Shown: positions 7,734-15,445, numbered from the stretch's first letter. The stretch is DNA of 38,729 bases from Desulfobulbaceae bacterium UBA2262 (GCA_002347185.1 DDXK01000066.1:1-38729); one strand, 5' to 3'. The notes: generated from the letters alone by a model not told the origin. A program made the numbers and translations.

Positions 7734-8903
7734 TCAGCCCAGGGAGCCGAGGTGGGAGCGCAGATTCACCCGTCTGCCCTTGAGACCAAGTTTTCTGCGG
7801 AGCGCGTCCCGGTAGGATTCGACGGTTCGCGTGGAAAGGGAGAGCAGAAGTGAGATATCCTTTGTCGATTTGCCGCGGCGGATCAGGGTGGCGACTTCAA
7901 ATTCCCGCGGGGTGATGCCGGGAATTTCCGTGGCTATCGCCTGCGGGAACTGGGAGGTTATCCTTTTCAGGTTGTCGCGGACCAGGCCCAGAAGCTGCTG
8001 CGCCTTCTTTGCCCGGCATTGTTTTGAAAGCTGCGCCAGATGGGGCAGCACCTGATGCTGCAGGTTGTTGAAGATGGTGCGCTCCTGCTCGATGAGGGCC
8101 TTGGAGTTCTGTTCGATGAGCAGCCGGAGGGCAGTGTTGAGGGAAGCAAGCTCCGCCGCCTGTTTCTGCTGTAGGGTTTCCGTCTTTTTCCGCTTCGTCA
8201 CATCGTGCAGGATGACGCCGACGCACTCTTCCCCCTGCCTGGGCTTGACGAGAACCCCCTTGAACTCGACGGAGAGCACGCCCCCGCCCTTACGGCGCAA
8301 GCGGATTTGCAGCTCCTTTCTTTTCCGGCCGGAAAATATCCGCGCCAAATCGCTGGCCACGCTTTTTTGGTCATCGGGATGAATGAAGAGGAGGGCCGGT
8401 TTGGCGAGCAGTTCGGCAGCAGGGTAGCCAAGCAGCGCCTCGCTGGCGGGGTTGGCATAGAAGATGTGGCCATTCCGGTCGATCAGGAAGATCAGCTCGG
8501 CGGCGGCTGCGACCAGGGCCGCAAAGTGGTCTCCCTCGCTCCGGCCGCCGGGTTGGGAGTGCCCCGCCCCGCCTTCTCCGGCGAGGGTAAGGACCAGGGC
8601 CTCTTGCCCGGGGAGGGAGGCGAGGCTGGCGCTGATCCGCAGGGGTATTTCCCTGCCGTCGCGATGCAGGACGGCAAGGCCCTCGGCGCTGGCCGATTCT
8701 TTTCTGGTCGCCTCCTTGAGGAGGGCGGCATGTTTTTTCTTCTGCGAGGCGGGCGCGAGCCGGGCGAGGGGCAGGCCGGCAAGATCCGCTGCCGGGCGGC
8801 CGAGAAGCTCGGCAGCTTTCTGGTTGGCAAAGATGATTTTCTTTCCATGCGCATCACTGATCATGATTGCGGCGTTGAGGTGTTCGAGCAGTTCTAGGTC
8901 CAT
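7734..8903 (-). CDS. PAS-PAS-LuxR type transcriptional regulator
   Basis: This is a 389-residue soluble regulator. The first PAS domain, at about residues 1-105, includes IIFANQKAAELLGRP. The second, at about 128-245, includes IDRNGHIFYANPASEALLGYP and ends in VILHDVTKRKK, a PAC-like close. A helical linker (about 245-310) with EQERTIFNNLQHQVLPHL follows. The C-terminal LuxR/FixJ-type HTH (about 325-389) has ITPREFEVATLIRRGKSTKDI and LSLSTRTVESYRDALRRKLGL. There is no receiver domain and no histidine kinase ATPase, so the signal is probably sensed directly by PAS. The ligand is not predictable; no heme-binding pattern is evident. The gene is monocistronic with its own promoter. Confidence 0.88.
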   Translation of the reverse strand: MDLELLEHLNAAIMISDAHGKKIIFANQKAAELLGRPAADLAGLPLARLAPASQKKKHAALLKEATRKESASAEGLAVLHRDGREIPLRISASLASLPGQEALVLTLAGEGGAGHSQPGGRSEGDHFAALVAAAAELIFLIDRNGHIFYANPASEALLGYPAAELLAKPALLFIHPDDQKSVASDLARIFSGRKRKELQIRLRRKGGGVLSVEFKGVLVKPRQGEECVGVILHDVTKRKKTETLQQKQAAELASLNTALRLLIEQNSKALIEQERTIFNNLQHQVLPHLAQLSKQCRAKKAQQLLGLVRDNLKRITSQFPQAIATEIPGITPREFEVATLIRRGKSTKDISLLLSLSTRTVESYRDALRRKLGLKGRRVNLRSHLGSLG

Positions 8904-8953
8904 TTTTCAGATTCCCTGTGTAGACTCGCCAAGTTGTGCGGTGGATTCCTCCT

Positions 8954-8982
8954 ATCATAAGGAGAGGAGAGAGAGACGTCTA
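8954..8982 (-). promoter_or_regulatory. Probable sigma70 promoter of PAS-LuxR gene
   Basis: Leftward, TAGACG (8982-8977), a 17-bp spacer and TATGAT (8959-8954) match the consensus at four of six and five of six. It lies about 50 bp upstream of the start codon. Confidence 0.5.
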
Positions 8983-9139
8983 GAAAATAGATGATGATTT
9001 TTAGAAGGGTTTTTTTTCGGGGAAAAGAAGAAAGGCGGCTGTTGCTTTTCCCAGGGGTGCTTATCTTGTCTTGCGACAGTTGCGCAGCGTGACTGGTTGC
9101 ACGAGGGGAAAAAACGCTGATCCCGCAGGAGGCGTCGTC

Positions 9140-10204
9140 ATGAAAACCATCCTCTCCATCTGGCCGGTGTTCTTTTTTGTCCTGCTGGCCCTGGGCGTAT
9201 GCAAGGCTTCCGGCTCTTCGGCGCAGGCTTCCGGTGGGGGGCAGGGCAGGGCCATGTTCGCCGGCGGGTGTTTCTGGTGCATGGAAAAGCCCTTCGCGGA
9301 GCTGGCCGGGGTTCTTTCCGTCACTGTCGGCTATGCGGGCGGGCGAACGGAAAAGCCCACCTACGAGACGTATGCGGCAGGCGGCCATGTCGAGGCCGTG
9401 GAGCTGATCTTTGATCCGGCCAGAGTCAGCTATGGGGAATTGCTCGCCCTCTTCTGGCGTCAGATCGACCCCACCGACAGCGGCGGCCAATTCGCGGACA
9501 GGGGCCATGCCTACAGCGCGGCCGTTTTTTATCTCGACGAAGCGCAGCGCCGGGAGGCGGAAAAATCCCGGGCGGAGCTTGCCGCCAGGAAGCTTTTTGC
9601 CAGCCCCGTCGTAACGCCGATTGTCCCGGCGACCACCTTTTATCCGGCAGAAGAGTATCATCAGGGGTATTACCGGAAGAATCCCATCCGCTACAAGCTC
9701 TACCGGGCAGGCTCTGGCCGGGACCGCTTTCTTGCTTCGGTTTGGGGCGAGGAGCGGGGAGGCGGCAAAAAATGGAGTGAGGCGGAGCTGCGCGCAAGGC
9801 TGACTCCCCTGCAGTACCAGGTGACCCGGCAGGCTGGCACCGAGCCGCCCTTCCGTAACGAACACTGGGACAACAAGCGGGCCGGGATTTATGTGGATGT
9901 CGTTTCCGGAGAGCCGCTCTTCAGCTCCCTGGACAAGTTCGATTCCGGAACCGGCTGGCCGAGTTTCAGCAGGCCCCTGGTGGCGGAAAATGTTGTCGAG
10001 CGTGAGGAGAAGAGCCTTTTCATGACCAGGACAGAGGTGCGGAGCCGGGAGGGAGATTCGCATCTCGGCCACCTTTTTGCGGACGGCCCGCCGCCCGGCG
10101 GACTCCGCTATTGCATCAACTCCGCGGCTTTACGTTTTGTGCCGGCGGAAGAGCTGCGGCGGGAGGGCTATGGAGAATTCGCCGGGTCGTTCGCGGGGGA
10201 ATGA
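9140..10204 (+). CDS. msrAB: Exported fused peptide methionine sulfoxide reductase MsrA-MsrB
   Basis: This 354-residue fusion reduces both stereoisomers of methionine sulfoxide in proteins. The N-terminal signal sequence (residues 1-23, hydrophobic core IWPVFFFVLLALGV) suggests periplasmic action. MsrA is at about 36-195 with the nucleophile in GGC44FWCMEKPF and the family motif EYHQGYYRKNP. MsrB is at about 215-345, with the nucleophile C325 in LRYCINSAALRF and HLGHLFADGPPPGG. The two CxxC zinc pairs of many MsrB proteins are absent (YVDVVSGEPLFSS), so this is the zinc-free type. The ATG at 9140 has AGGAGG 7 nt upstream; an earlier in-frame start adds no recognised sequence. No thioredoxin-like partner domain is fused. 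Confidence 0.94.
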   Translation: MKTILSIWPVFFFVLLALGVCKASGSSAQASGGGQGRAMFAGGCFWCMEKPFAELAGVLSVTVGYAGGRTEKPTYETYAAGGHVEAVELIFDPARVSYGELLALFWRQIDPTDSGGQFADRGHAYSAAVFYLDEAQRREAEKSRAELAARKLFASPVVTPIVPATTFYPAEEYHQGYYRKNPIRYKLYRAGSGRDRFLASVWGEERGGGKKWSEAELRARLTPLQYQVTRQAGTEPPFRNEHWDNKRAGIYVDVVSGEPLFSSLDKFDSGTGWPSFSRPLVAENVVEREEKSLFMTRTEVRSREGDSHLGHLFADGPPPGGLRYCINSAALRFVPAEELRREGYGEFAGSFAGE

Positions 10205-10231
10205 GGGGTGCCTCGGGGGCTGGGCAAAAGA

Positions 10232-10256
10232 AGGCCTGCGGTCGCGGGACCGGCCT
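10232..10256. terminator. Hairpin in convergent gap, no U-tract
   Basis: AGGCC (10232-10236) pairs with GGCCT (10252-10256), and GGTC (10240-10243) with GACC (10248-10251), across a 4-nt loop with a 3-nt bulge. It lies between the converging msrAB and 69-residue genes. Neither side has a run of T, so classic intrinsic termination is doubtful. Confidence 0.35.
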
Positions 10257-10258
10257 GT

Positions 10259-10468
10259 TCAGTGTTCGTGGTGGCGGCCGCAGCCGCAGCCTGACTGGTG
10301 ATTTTCTTCCTGATCGCGGTGGAAGAGGGCCAGGCCTTCCTTGATTTTTTCCTTCAATTCCTCCGGGGCGTGTTCGAGGCAATAGGCCAGGGCGGCATCC
10401 TGCTCCTCGCTTTCCGGTTCGGCGGTCATGCAGATGTGCAGCGCCTGTTCGAATGAGTCGAATTCCAT
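10259..10468 (-). CDS. Small conserved-looking protein with Cys/His C-terminal tail
   Basis: This is a 69-residue acidic helical protein starting at the ATG at 10468, with AGGAGA about 6 nt upstream. The body (FEQALHICMTAEPESEEQDAAL, EELKEKIKEGLALFHRDQEE) is rich in Glu and amphipathic. It ends in GCGCGRHHEH, a C-x-C plus three histidines that could bind a metal. I do not recognise a named family. The good ribosome site, acidic composition and distinctive tail argue it is real. A larger open frame continuing upstream to 11302 runs antisense through the TspO-like gene and is not credible. Function unknown; a metal-related role is only a guess. Confidence 0.65.
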   Translation of the reverse strand: MEFDSFEQALHICMTAEPESEEQDAALAYCLEHAPEELKEKIKEGLALFHRDQEENHQSGCGCGRHHEH

Positions 10469-10771
10469 GATCTTCTCCTGCTGGACGGAAACGGCAAATG
10501 ATTTTTCGCTGCCAGAGTTAACCGGTCTTTTCTGAAAATGCAACGAAAGAATGGGCCTGCGTGAGGCAGGCGGCTTTTGCCGCACAGAATTACTCTTGCC
10601 AGGGAAACCGCTCTCTGTATGATATCTGAGAAGAAGGGCCGGGATCCCGGAGCCGGCGAAACGACGAGGGCGCAATCTGGTGGTGGCGGCATGGCGTTGA
10701 GGCTGGCCATCTTCCCCCTTGTCTTTGGCCCGCCGATGGGATATATCCCTTGCTGCCCAGGATCCTGAACC
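10469..10771 (+). promoter_or_regulatory. 303-bp divergent gap with a probable rightward promoter
   Basis: I see no credible gene here. TTGCCA (10596-10601), a 16-bp spacer and TATGAT (10618-10623) form a plausible sigma70 promoter for the TspO-like gene, leaving a leader of about 140 nt. I recognise no riboswitch in the leader. A 63-codon frame at 10577-10768 has no ribosome site and no recognisable protein character. Confidence 0.5.
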
Positions 10772-11239
10772 ATGCGAAAGCTGCACTTTCTCGTCCCTCT
10801 GCTCTATCTTCTCGCCGCCAGCGCCGCCTTGCGCTTCACCCTGCTGGGGGGCGGGTACTGGGACGGTGTCCTGGCCAAGCCGGCGGGCGCGCCCACGACC
10901 TGGGCCTTTGCCCTGTCCTGGCCGCTTTTCTACCTGCTCGCGGCCTGGTCCTTTCTTCTCTTTGCCGGCCAGGCGGCCGGGAGCGCCTCCTTCGGGGCCG
11001 GAGTCCGGGTCTATCTCATGCAGGCGGTGCTGGGGGTCTCCTTCAGCTACCTTTTTTTTGTGCGCCAGCTGCTGGGGCCGGCTGTGCTGGTGGCGGCCTT
11101 TTTTGCCGGGAGCATCGTCCTGGCCATGATCCTGGCCAGGCCCCACTCCTTTCGGGCCACGCTGGTGGCGCTGCCCTGTTTTCTCTGGGGCGCCTTTCTT
11201 ACCTCCCTGGCCCATGAGATTTTTCAATTGAACCGCTGA
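10772..11239 (+). CDS. TspO/MBR-family-like membrane protein
   Basis: This is a 155-residue integral membrane protein with five predicted helices. TspO family marks are GGGYWDGVLAKPAGAPTTWAF (family pattern: short loop, K-P, then P-P/T), a W-x-x-F-Y motif in the second helix, and the end ALPCFLWGAFLTSLAHEIFQLN, resembling the family's PYLxWxxFAxxLNxxIxxLN. It has fewer tryptophans than classic tryptophan-rich sensory proteins, so it is a diverged member. TspO homologues bind porphyrins and affect tetrapyrrole handling and stress responses; which applies here is unknown. It begins at the ATG at 10772 and is followed 61 nt later by the rRNA methyltransferase gene. Confidence 0.65.
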   Translation: MRKLHFLVPLLYLLAASAALRFTLLGGGYWDGVLAKPAGAPTTWAFALSWPLFYLLAAWSFLLFAGQAAGSASFGAGVRVYLMQAVLGVSFSYLFFVRQLLGPAVLVAAFFAGSIVLAMILARPHSFRATLVALPCFLWGAFLTSLAHEIFQLNR

Positions 11240-11300
11240 AGGTGTGCCGCCAACGCGGGGCGCGCTTCGGCGCTCCTGATACCCCTGTCGAGAGAAGCGC

Positions 11301-12440
11301 ATGTTTGTCTATCAGAAGAACAACAGCTATTTTGCCCAGGTACCGGAACATGTCGAGGCTCTTGCCGCCTCGGAGCTTGCCGCCCTGGGTGCTGCGCAGA
11401 TCAACCCCGTTTTCCGGGGACTTCATTTTGTTGCCGATCAGGCGACCCTCTACGCCATCGTCTACCAGACCAGGCTCTGCACGCGGATCCTGGCTCCACT
11501 CATTCACTTTGACTGCCACAGCACCAAGTACCTCTACAAAACCGCCTTGAACATATCCTGGGCCGATCTGTTCGGTCTCGAACAGACCTTTGTGATCACC
11601 GCCAATGTCAGCGACAGCAAGATCACCCATTCCCAGTATGCGGCCCTTTGTTTGAAAGACGCCATAGTCGATCAGTTCCAGCAGCGGTTCGGCAGTCGGC
11701 CCAGCGTCGACAAGCTCAACCCCGACCTTGTTTTCAACCTGCATATCCACCGCAATACCGCCGTGATCAGCCTCGATGTCTCCGGCGGTTCGCTGCACCG
11801 GCGCGGCTATCGGGCGGAGAGCGTCGAGGCGCCCATGCAGGAGTCGCTGGCCGCGGCCATCATTGCCTTTACGGAATGGGACGGCAGTAAAAGGTTGCTC
11901 GATCCCCTCTGCGGCTCCGGGACCCTGCTCTGCGAGGCGTTGATGCGCCAGTGCCGCATTCCGGCTGGTTATCTGCGGGGCAGCTTCGGCTTTGCGCGGC
12001 TGCCGGATTTCTCCGAGGCGGTCTGGCGGAAAGTGAAGGCCGCGGCCGATGGCGGGATGCTTCCCCTGGCCGAGGGACTTATCTCCGGCAGCGATGCGGC
12101 CAAGGCTGCGGTGAAGGCGGCCCGGGTCAATCTCTGCCGGTTGCCCGAGGGCGAAAAGGTACGGGTCCGCACGGCCCGTTTTCAGGAGCTCGAACCGATC
12201 ACCGATGCCGTGCTCATCGCCAATCCGCCCTATGGCGTGCGCCTGGGCGCCCAGCAGGAGGCGGCGGCGCTGGTGGGAGAGCTGGGGAGCTTTCTCAAGC
12301 ATCGCTGCACAGGCTCCACCGCCTACCTCTATTTCGGTTCCCGGGAATTGATGAAAAATATCGGACTCCGGCCTGCCTGGAAAAAGCCGCTCAGCAACGG
12401 CGGCCTGCCCGGGGTGCTCGCCAAATATGAAATGTACTGA
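11301..12440 (+). CDS. THUMP-domain RNA N2-guanine methyltransferase (RlmL N-terminal/YpsC family)
   Basis: This 379-residue SAM-dependent methyltransferase corresponds to the N-terminal RlmL half of E. coli RlmKL, which makes m2G2445 in 23S rRNA. Stand-alone versions such as B. subtilis YpsC are common. An N-terminal ferredoxin-like plus THUMP region (about residues 1-160; FAQVPEHVEALAASELAALG, VDKLNPDLVFNLHIHRNTAVI) is followed by HRRGYRAESVEAPMQESLAA. The Rossmann MTase has SAM motif LDPLCGSGTLLCEAL (about 198-212) and catalytic NPPYG (about 309-313). The start ATG at 11301 has GAGAGAAG upstream. A GC-rich hairpin with a TTCG loop (11262-11273) lies in the leader. The exact target nucleotide is inferred from the family. 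Confidence 0.9.
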   Translation: MFVYQKNNSYFAQVPEHVEALAASELAALGAAQINPVFRGLHFVADQATLYAIVYQTRLCTRILAPLIHFDCHSTKYLYKTALNISWADLFGLEQTFVITANVSDSKITHSQYAALCLKDAIVDQFQQRFGSRPSVDKLNPDLVFNLHIHRNTAVISLDVSGGSLHRRGYRAESVEAPMQESLAAAIIAFTEWDGSKRLLDPLCGSGTLLCEALMRQCRIPAGYLRGSFGFARLPDFSEAVWRKVKAAADGGMLPLAEGLISGSDAAKAAVKAARVNLCRLPEGEKVRVRTARFQELEPITDAVLIANPPYGVRLGAQQEAAALVGELGSFLKHRCTGSTAYLYFGSRELMKNIGLRPAWKKPLSNGGLPGVLAKYEMY

Positions 12441-12466
12441 GCCGCTCGTTTTTCCTGGCGGCTTTT
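12440..12466 (+). terminator. Probable intrinsic terminator of the rRNA methyltransferase gene
   Basis: AGCCGC (12440-12445) and GCGGCT (12458-12463) form a 6-bp stem with a 12-nt T-rich loop, ending in TTTT (12463-12466). The stem overlaps the TGA stop. The stem is short, so efficiency may be modest. Confidence 0.45.
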
Positions 12467-12470
12467 CCGG

Positions 12471-13001
12471 TCAGAGGGAGAGCAGGAAGCCCTGCGGAGC
12501 ATGGAAGTCAGGCTGCCTGCCGGGGTGGGCCAGGGCCCAGTAGCTGTGCTGGCCGTCGGCATGGGCAAGAACCGCGCTGATGCCCAGGCGGAGGGCGCCG
12601 CTTGCCAGGCCCACTCCGGTCAGGTCCAGTTCGGCCGTAAGCGAGAGCAGGCCGCTGTCGCCTTGCCTCTGAAGGCGGGGAGGGGGGAGAAGTTCCTCCT
12701 GGCGCATCCCGGCCCGATAGTCGCTGAAGGCGTAGGCATTCCACTCCCCGGAGGGGGAAAGATTGAGCTCCCAGTAGCGGGTGTTATCCTTTTGCCGCCA
12801 GAACAGCTCGAAACAGGTCGCTTGCCAGAGTCCGTCGCGCCGGGCGCTGGGGACGGGCCGGGGCAGGAGAAGCTGGTGCAGTGGGCCGCGCAGCAGATAG
12901 GCGATGCGGAGCCGCCCTGCAGCGCGGCCTATGCTGCCGTGCAAGGAAAAGCTCTCGGTGTCGGCTGCAACCGGGAAGGGGTGCAGGGTAAATTCAGCCA
13001 T
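12471..13001 (-). CDS. DOMON-like / CBM9-like domain protein
   Basis: This 176-residue protein resembles stand-alone DOMON-like domain proteins, a beta-sandwich fold related to carbohydrate-binding module 9 and heme- or sugar-binding DOMON domains. Marks are DGLWQATCFELFW (residues about 55-67) and YWELNLSPSGEWNAYAFSDYRAGM (about 76-99), then alternating beta-strand-like segments. There is no signal peptide and no catalytic motif I recognise. Its start overlaps the end of the kinase gene by 8 nt (ATGGCTGA), the signature of translational coupling, so it is third in a cupin-kinase-DOMON operon. A sugar-binding role fits the neighbouring sugar-kinase-like protein but is inference. Confidence 0.72.
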   Translation of the reverse strand: MAEFTLHPFPVAADTESFSLHGSIGRAAGRLRIAYLLRGPLHQLLLPRPVPSARRDGLWQATCFELFWRQKDNTRYWELNLSPSGEWNAYAFSDYRAGMRQEELLPPPRLQRQGDSGLLSLTAELDLTGVGLASGALRLGISAVLAHADGQHSYWALAHPGRQPDFHAPQGFLLSL

Positions 13002-14094
13002 TTCCCGTGCACTCTGCGATCAGTCTGGTGATTTCCGACTCCTGCTCCTCGATGCTCCGGCAGAGGAGAAACTGCACCCGGGCCCGCTGCAGATTGTGGC
13101 CAGGATAGCGGGTTTTGAAGTAGCGGTCTCCCGCCAGGTGGTCAGTGAAAAAGCGCAGGCCCAGCTCGAAGGGGAGCAGGCGGATGGCGGCAAAAAGGTA
13201 GCGGTAGTCAAAGTCCGTGAAGAAGGAGGCGACCTGCGGCAGATACCCCTGGAGTATGGCGGCGCAGGAGGCGAGAGCAAAACTTACCTCCTCCGGCTCG
13301 GATTCTTCGCCTGCCAGGTTGCAGCAGGAACGGATACAGTCGCCGATGTCGTAATGAACGAGTCCTGGCTTGACGGTGTCCAGGTCGATGAGGCTCACGG
13401 CCCTGCCGTTTTTCCTGGAAAAGAGGATGTTGGCCAGCTTGGGGTCGCCGTGGATGGGTTGGAGCCGCAGCTCCCCCAGCAGTCTGGCGTTTTCGAGGAT
13501 TCCGGCCTGCTCCTGCCTGGCGGCGATGAATTCCCGGCAGAAGTGCGCCTGGGGCGACTGGTCGTCGCGGGCCGGCGCCCGGACTACCCTGGCATACTCC
13601 CGCAGGTAGCAGGGGGTGACATGGAAGTCGGGCAGGGTGTCGTGGAGCAGCTCCACCGGCAGATCCCTGAGCAGGGCATGGAAAAGGCCCAGGGCCCGGC
13701 CTGCTTCTCCCGCTTGGCTGCTGTCTCGGGGGCGGGTGAAGCATTCGGTGTCGGGAATGAAGGAGAGGGCGCGCCAGAAGCCGCCCTCGGGATCGCGATA
13801 AAAATCAAGGCCGGAACGGGCGGGAATGATGGCGGGGAATTGCCAGGATCCGTGCTCCCGACCGGCGAGTTTTCCGGCCAGGTGCTCGCCGACTACGCGC
13901 AGATTGCGCATGAGCTGTTCCGGCTCGGCAAAAACCGTGGTGTTGATCCGTTGCAGGATGAAGGCAAACGCGTGCCGCCCCTCCTCGCTCGTGGCGAGGT
14001 AGGTGTCGTTCACGTTGCCGGCGCCAAGCTCGCGGCAGGAAAGGAGGCGGCCCGGAAAGGAGAAATGCGCCGCGACTGCGCTGGGATCGGCCAT
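12994..14094 (-). CDS. Phosphotransferase-family kinase, N-acetylhexosamine 1-kinase (NahK)-like
   Basis: This is a 366-residue aminoglycoside-phosphotransferase-fold kinase. It resembles the NahK branch, which phosphorylates N-acetylhexosamines at C1. The nucleotide-binding lobe has ELGAGNVNDTYLAT, then FILQRINTTVFAEPEQLMRNL, close to the NahK QRINxxVFxxPxxLMxN pattern. The catalytic loop is PIHGDPKLANILF (about 212-224), and the metal aspartate lies in LIDLDTVKPGLVHYDIGD. The start at 14094 is 2 nt after the cupin stop, and the end overlaps the DOMON-like gene by 8 nt. I chose it over the longer frame because that frame runs through the cupin gene. The exact sugar substrate is not determinable, and some relatives are labelled mucin-desulfatase-associated without proof. 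Confidence 0.75.
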   Translation of the reverse strand: MADPSAVAAHFSFPGRLLSCRELGAGNVNDTYLATSEEGRHAFAFILQRINTTVFAEPEQLMRNLRVVGEHLAGKLAGREHGSWQFPAIIPARSGLDFYRDPEGGFWRALSFIPDTECFTRPRDSSQAGEAGRALGLFHALLRDLPVELLHDTLPDFHVTPCYLREYARVVRAPARDDQSPQAHFCREFIAARQEQAGILENARLLGELRLQPIHGDPKLANILFSRKNGRAVSLIDLDTVKPGLVHYDIGDCIRSCCNLAGEESEPEEVSFALASCAAILQGYLPQVASFFTDFDYRYLFAAIRLLPFELGLRFFTDHLAGDRYFKTRYPGHNLQRARVQFLLCRSIEEQESEITRLIAECTGNG

Positions 14095-14096
14095 GC

Positions 14097-14363
14097 TTAC
14101 CTGAAGAGGTAATGCTTGCGCACGGCCTTGTGGACCGTCCACCTGCAGTCGAGCCCTTTCGGGAAGGTGACATAATCGCCTGGGCCGATCTGGACTTCCT
14201 GGTCCGCTGTCTGGACGGTAACCTCTCCTTCCAGGATATAGCAGGATTCCTCCTGGTCGTAGTGCCAAGCAAAGGCGGAGGGCGGGCACTCCCAGATCGG
14301 CCATTCCGCAATGCGCAGGGTTTCCTGCTTGCGGGGAGAGAGCTGTTCGACGGTAATGGACAT
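14097..14363 (-). CDS. Single-domain cupin (DUF861/EutQ-like)
   Basis: This is an 88-residue cupin barrel. Motifs are WHYDQEESCYILEGEVTV (cupin motif 1 with reduced histidines) and IGPGDYVTFPKGLDCRWTV (motif 2), with WECPPSAFAW before them, as in the cupin_3/DUF861 group that includes EutQ and ureidoglycine aminohydrolase parts. I use the ATG at 14363, which has AAGGTGA upstream; a GTG at 14372 would add three residues. It is first in the leftward operon with the NahK-like kinase and DOMON-like protein, 2 nt before the kinase. Small cupins often bind metabolites or metals; the ligand here is unknown. Confidence 0.8.
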   Translation of the reverse strand: MSITVEQLSPRKQETLRIAEWPIWECPPSAFAWHYDQEESCYILEGEVTVQTADQEVQIGPGDYVTFPKGLDCRWTVHKAVRKHYLFR

Positions 14364-14492
14364 GGGGGTCACCTTGCAGGGAGGGGATTGGAAAGCATTT
14401 TGTATGAAATAGCGGGGGAGGCTCGCTTTGTCAATCGGTAAGAGGTGGCCCGGTGCCGCCGTGGGCGCCAGCTCCTCTTCCGCCGGTTGTCC

Positions 14493-14521
14493 TTGCCAAA
14501 AAAAAAAGGCCCAGCTATAAG
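14493..14521 (+). promoter_or_regulatory. Sigma70-type promoter of PilZ gene
   Basis: TTGCCA (14493-14498), a 17-bp spacer with ten consecutive A, and TATAAG (14516-14521) match at four of six and five of six, 48 bp upstream of the PilZ start codon. Confidence 0.55.
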
Positions 14522-14568
14522 GAAAGAAAGAAGCAGGTCAAGCACCCTCATGGGGCGGAGGAGCGGCG

Positions 14569-14967
14569 ATGGCAGAGGCGTATCGCGAGAAGAGAAAGCA
14601 TGTCCGGGTCTATTTTTCCCCGAACGAAGAAGTCCAGGGTGGGTTTGCCATTCCTGGTCAGGGGCAGGCGCATTTTTTCGCTCCCCTTCTCGACTTGAGC
14701 CTGGGCGGGCTGAATTTTTCCCTTACCAGGGAGGAGGGAGCCGCCGCTCTGCAGGTGGGAAGCTCCCTGGTGCTTTCCGAATTGCGACAGGGGGGGAGGC
14801 TCCTGTCGGACCAGGAGGTTCCCGTGCGGGTGCGCTGGGTGGTGACCCATCCCTTCCTGGACCATGTCAGTTTCGGTTGCGAGTTTCAGGAACTGGGCGG
14901 CCCCGGGCGGCAGCTGCTTGAGGGGTTCGTCGCCGAAAGGCTCAGGGCGGGCAGGGACCGCGCCTGA
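14569..14967 (+). CDS. PilZ domain protein (probable c-di-GMP effector)
   Basis: This is a 132-residue, single-domain PilZ protein. The two c-di-GMP-binding signatures are visible: a basic N-terminal switch REKRKHVRV (RxxxR-type, residues about 6-14) and DLSLGGLNF (D/N-x-S-x-x-G, about 42-50). The rest is the beta-barrel, with VPVRVRWV and VSFGCEF. It probably binds cyclic di-GMP and acts by protein contact, since no output domain is fused. The ATG at 14569 has GGAGGAG upstream. It is monocistronic, with a hairpin (CCAGGCC/GGCCTGG, 14992-15018) just downstream. A second PilZ gene lies at 27151. Confidence 0.9.
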   Translation: MAEAYREKRKHVRVYFSPNEEVQGGFAIPGQGQAHFFAPLLDLSLGGLNFSLTREEGAAALQVGSSLVLSELRQGGRLLSDQEVPVRVRWVVTHPFLDHVSFGCEFQELGGPGRQLLEGFVAERLRAGRDRA

Positions 14968-15020
14968 TGCGCAGCGGGGGCCGTTCTGACACCAGGCCGC
15001 GCCGCACTGCGGGCCTGGCG

Positions 15021-15047
15021 AAAAAGGCCTCCCTCAGCAGAGGGGAG
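15021..15047 (-). terminator. Intrinsic terminator overlapping the small Cys-protein stop
   Basis: Reading leftward, CTCCCCTC pairs with GAGGGAG across a TGCT loop, with one bulge (+ strand 15029-15047), followed by GCC and five T (15021-15025 on + are A). The left arm lies in the last codons of the gene at 15034. Confidence 0.5.
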
Positions 15048-15264
15048 CGCTTAGGCGGAAAGCGAACAGGCTGACCAGCTCAGCTTCGTTGGGAAGAATG
15101 TCGTCGGACACCATTTCCCTGCCATGCGCCAGGGCAAGCGCATGGCGAGCACAGCGGCTGAAGTCGCCCAGGCAGTAAAGGGTCTTGAAAAGATCGACCA
15201 GATCCGCCTCTTCCTCCAGGTTTTTCAGAAAGGCGCATTCACAAAGAAATTCGCAGTTTCTCAT
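15034..15264 (-). CDS. Small cysteine-containing conserved-type protein
   Basis: This is a 76-residue protein from the ATG at 15264 with GAGAGGAAA upstream. It has six cysteines: MRNCEFLCECAFL at the N terminus, YCLGDFSRCARHALAL mid-protein, and a C-terminal Cys. The layout C-x3-C-x-C...C-x6-C-A-R...G...V.DD.LPNE resembles a group of uncharacterised small proteins I associate with anaerobic delta-proteobacteria, in which a CARyM..G.evP.dl.PN pattern recurs; this recollection is not verified. Metal or redox binding is possible but not shown. An alternative upstream start (15297) is less likely, as the ribosome site fits 15264. It is probably monocistronic. Confidence 0.65.
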   Translation of the reverse strand: MRNCEFLCECAFLKNLEEEADLVDLFKTLYCLGDFSRCARHALALAHGREMVSDDILPNEAELVSLFAFRLSAPLC

Positions 15265-15445
15265 CGCGTTTCCTCTCTCTTCTTCCCGCCAACACAAACA
15301 ATCTCGGCATTACCGCTCCCTGCCCCGTCATGTTACTCCCGCAAGGGCCGTGAAGGGTATGGGGGTGACTTGGTATATTGTCATGGGGGCGGTCTGTAGG
15401 GGCCAGGCAAGTTTGGTTCCCTGGTCTGGCCCGCCACCGGTCCCT

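Noticed and set aside
10577..10768. A 63-codon + strand frame in the gap before the TspO-like gene
   Set aside because: No ribosome site and no protein-like composition.
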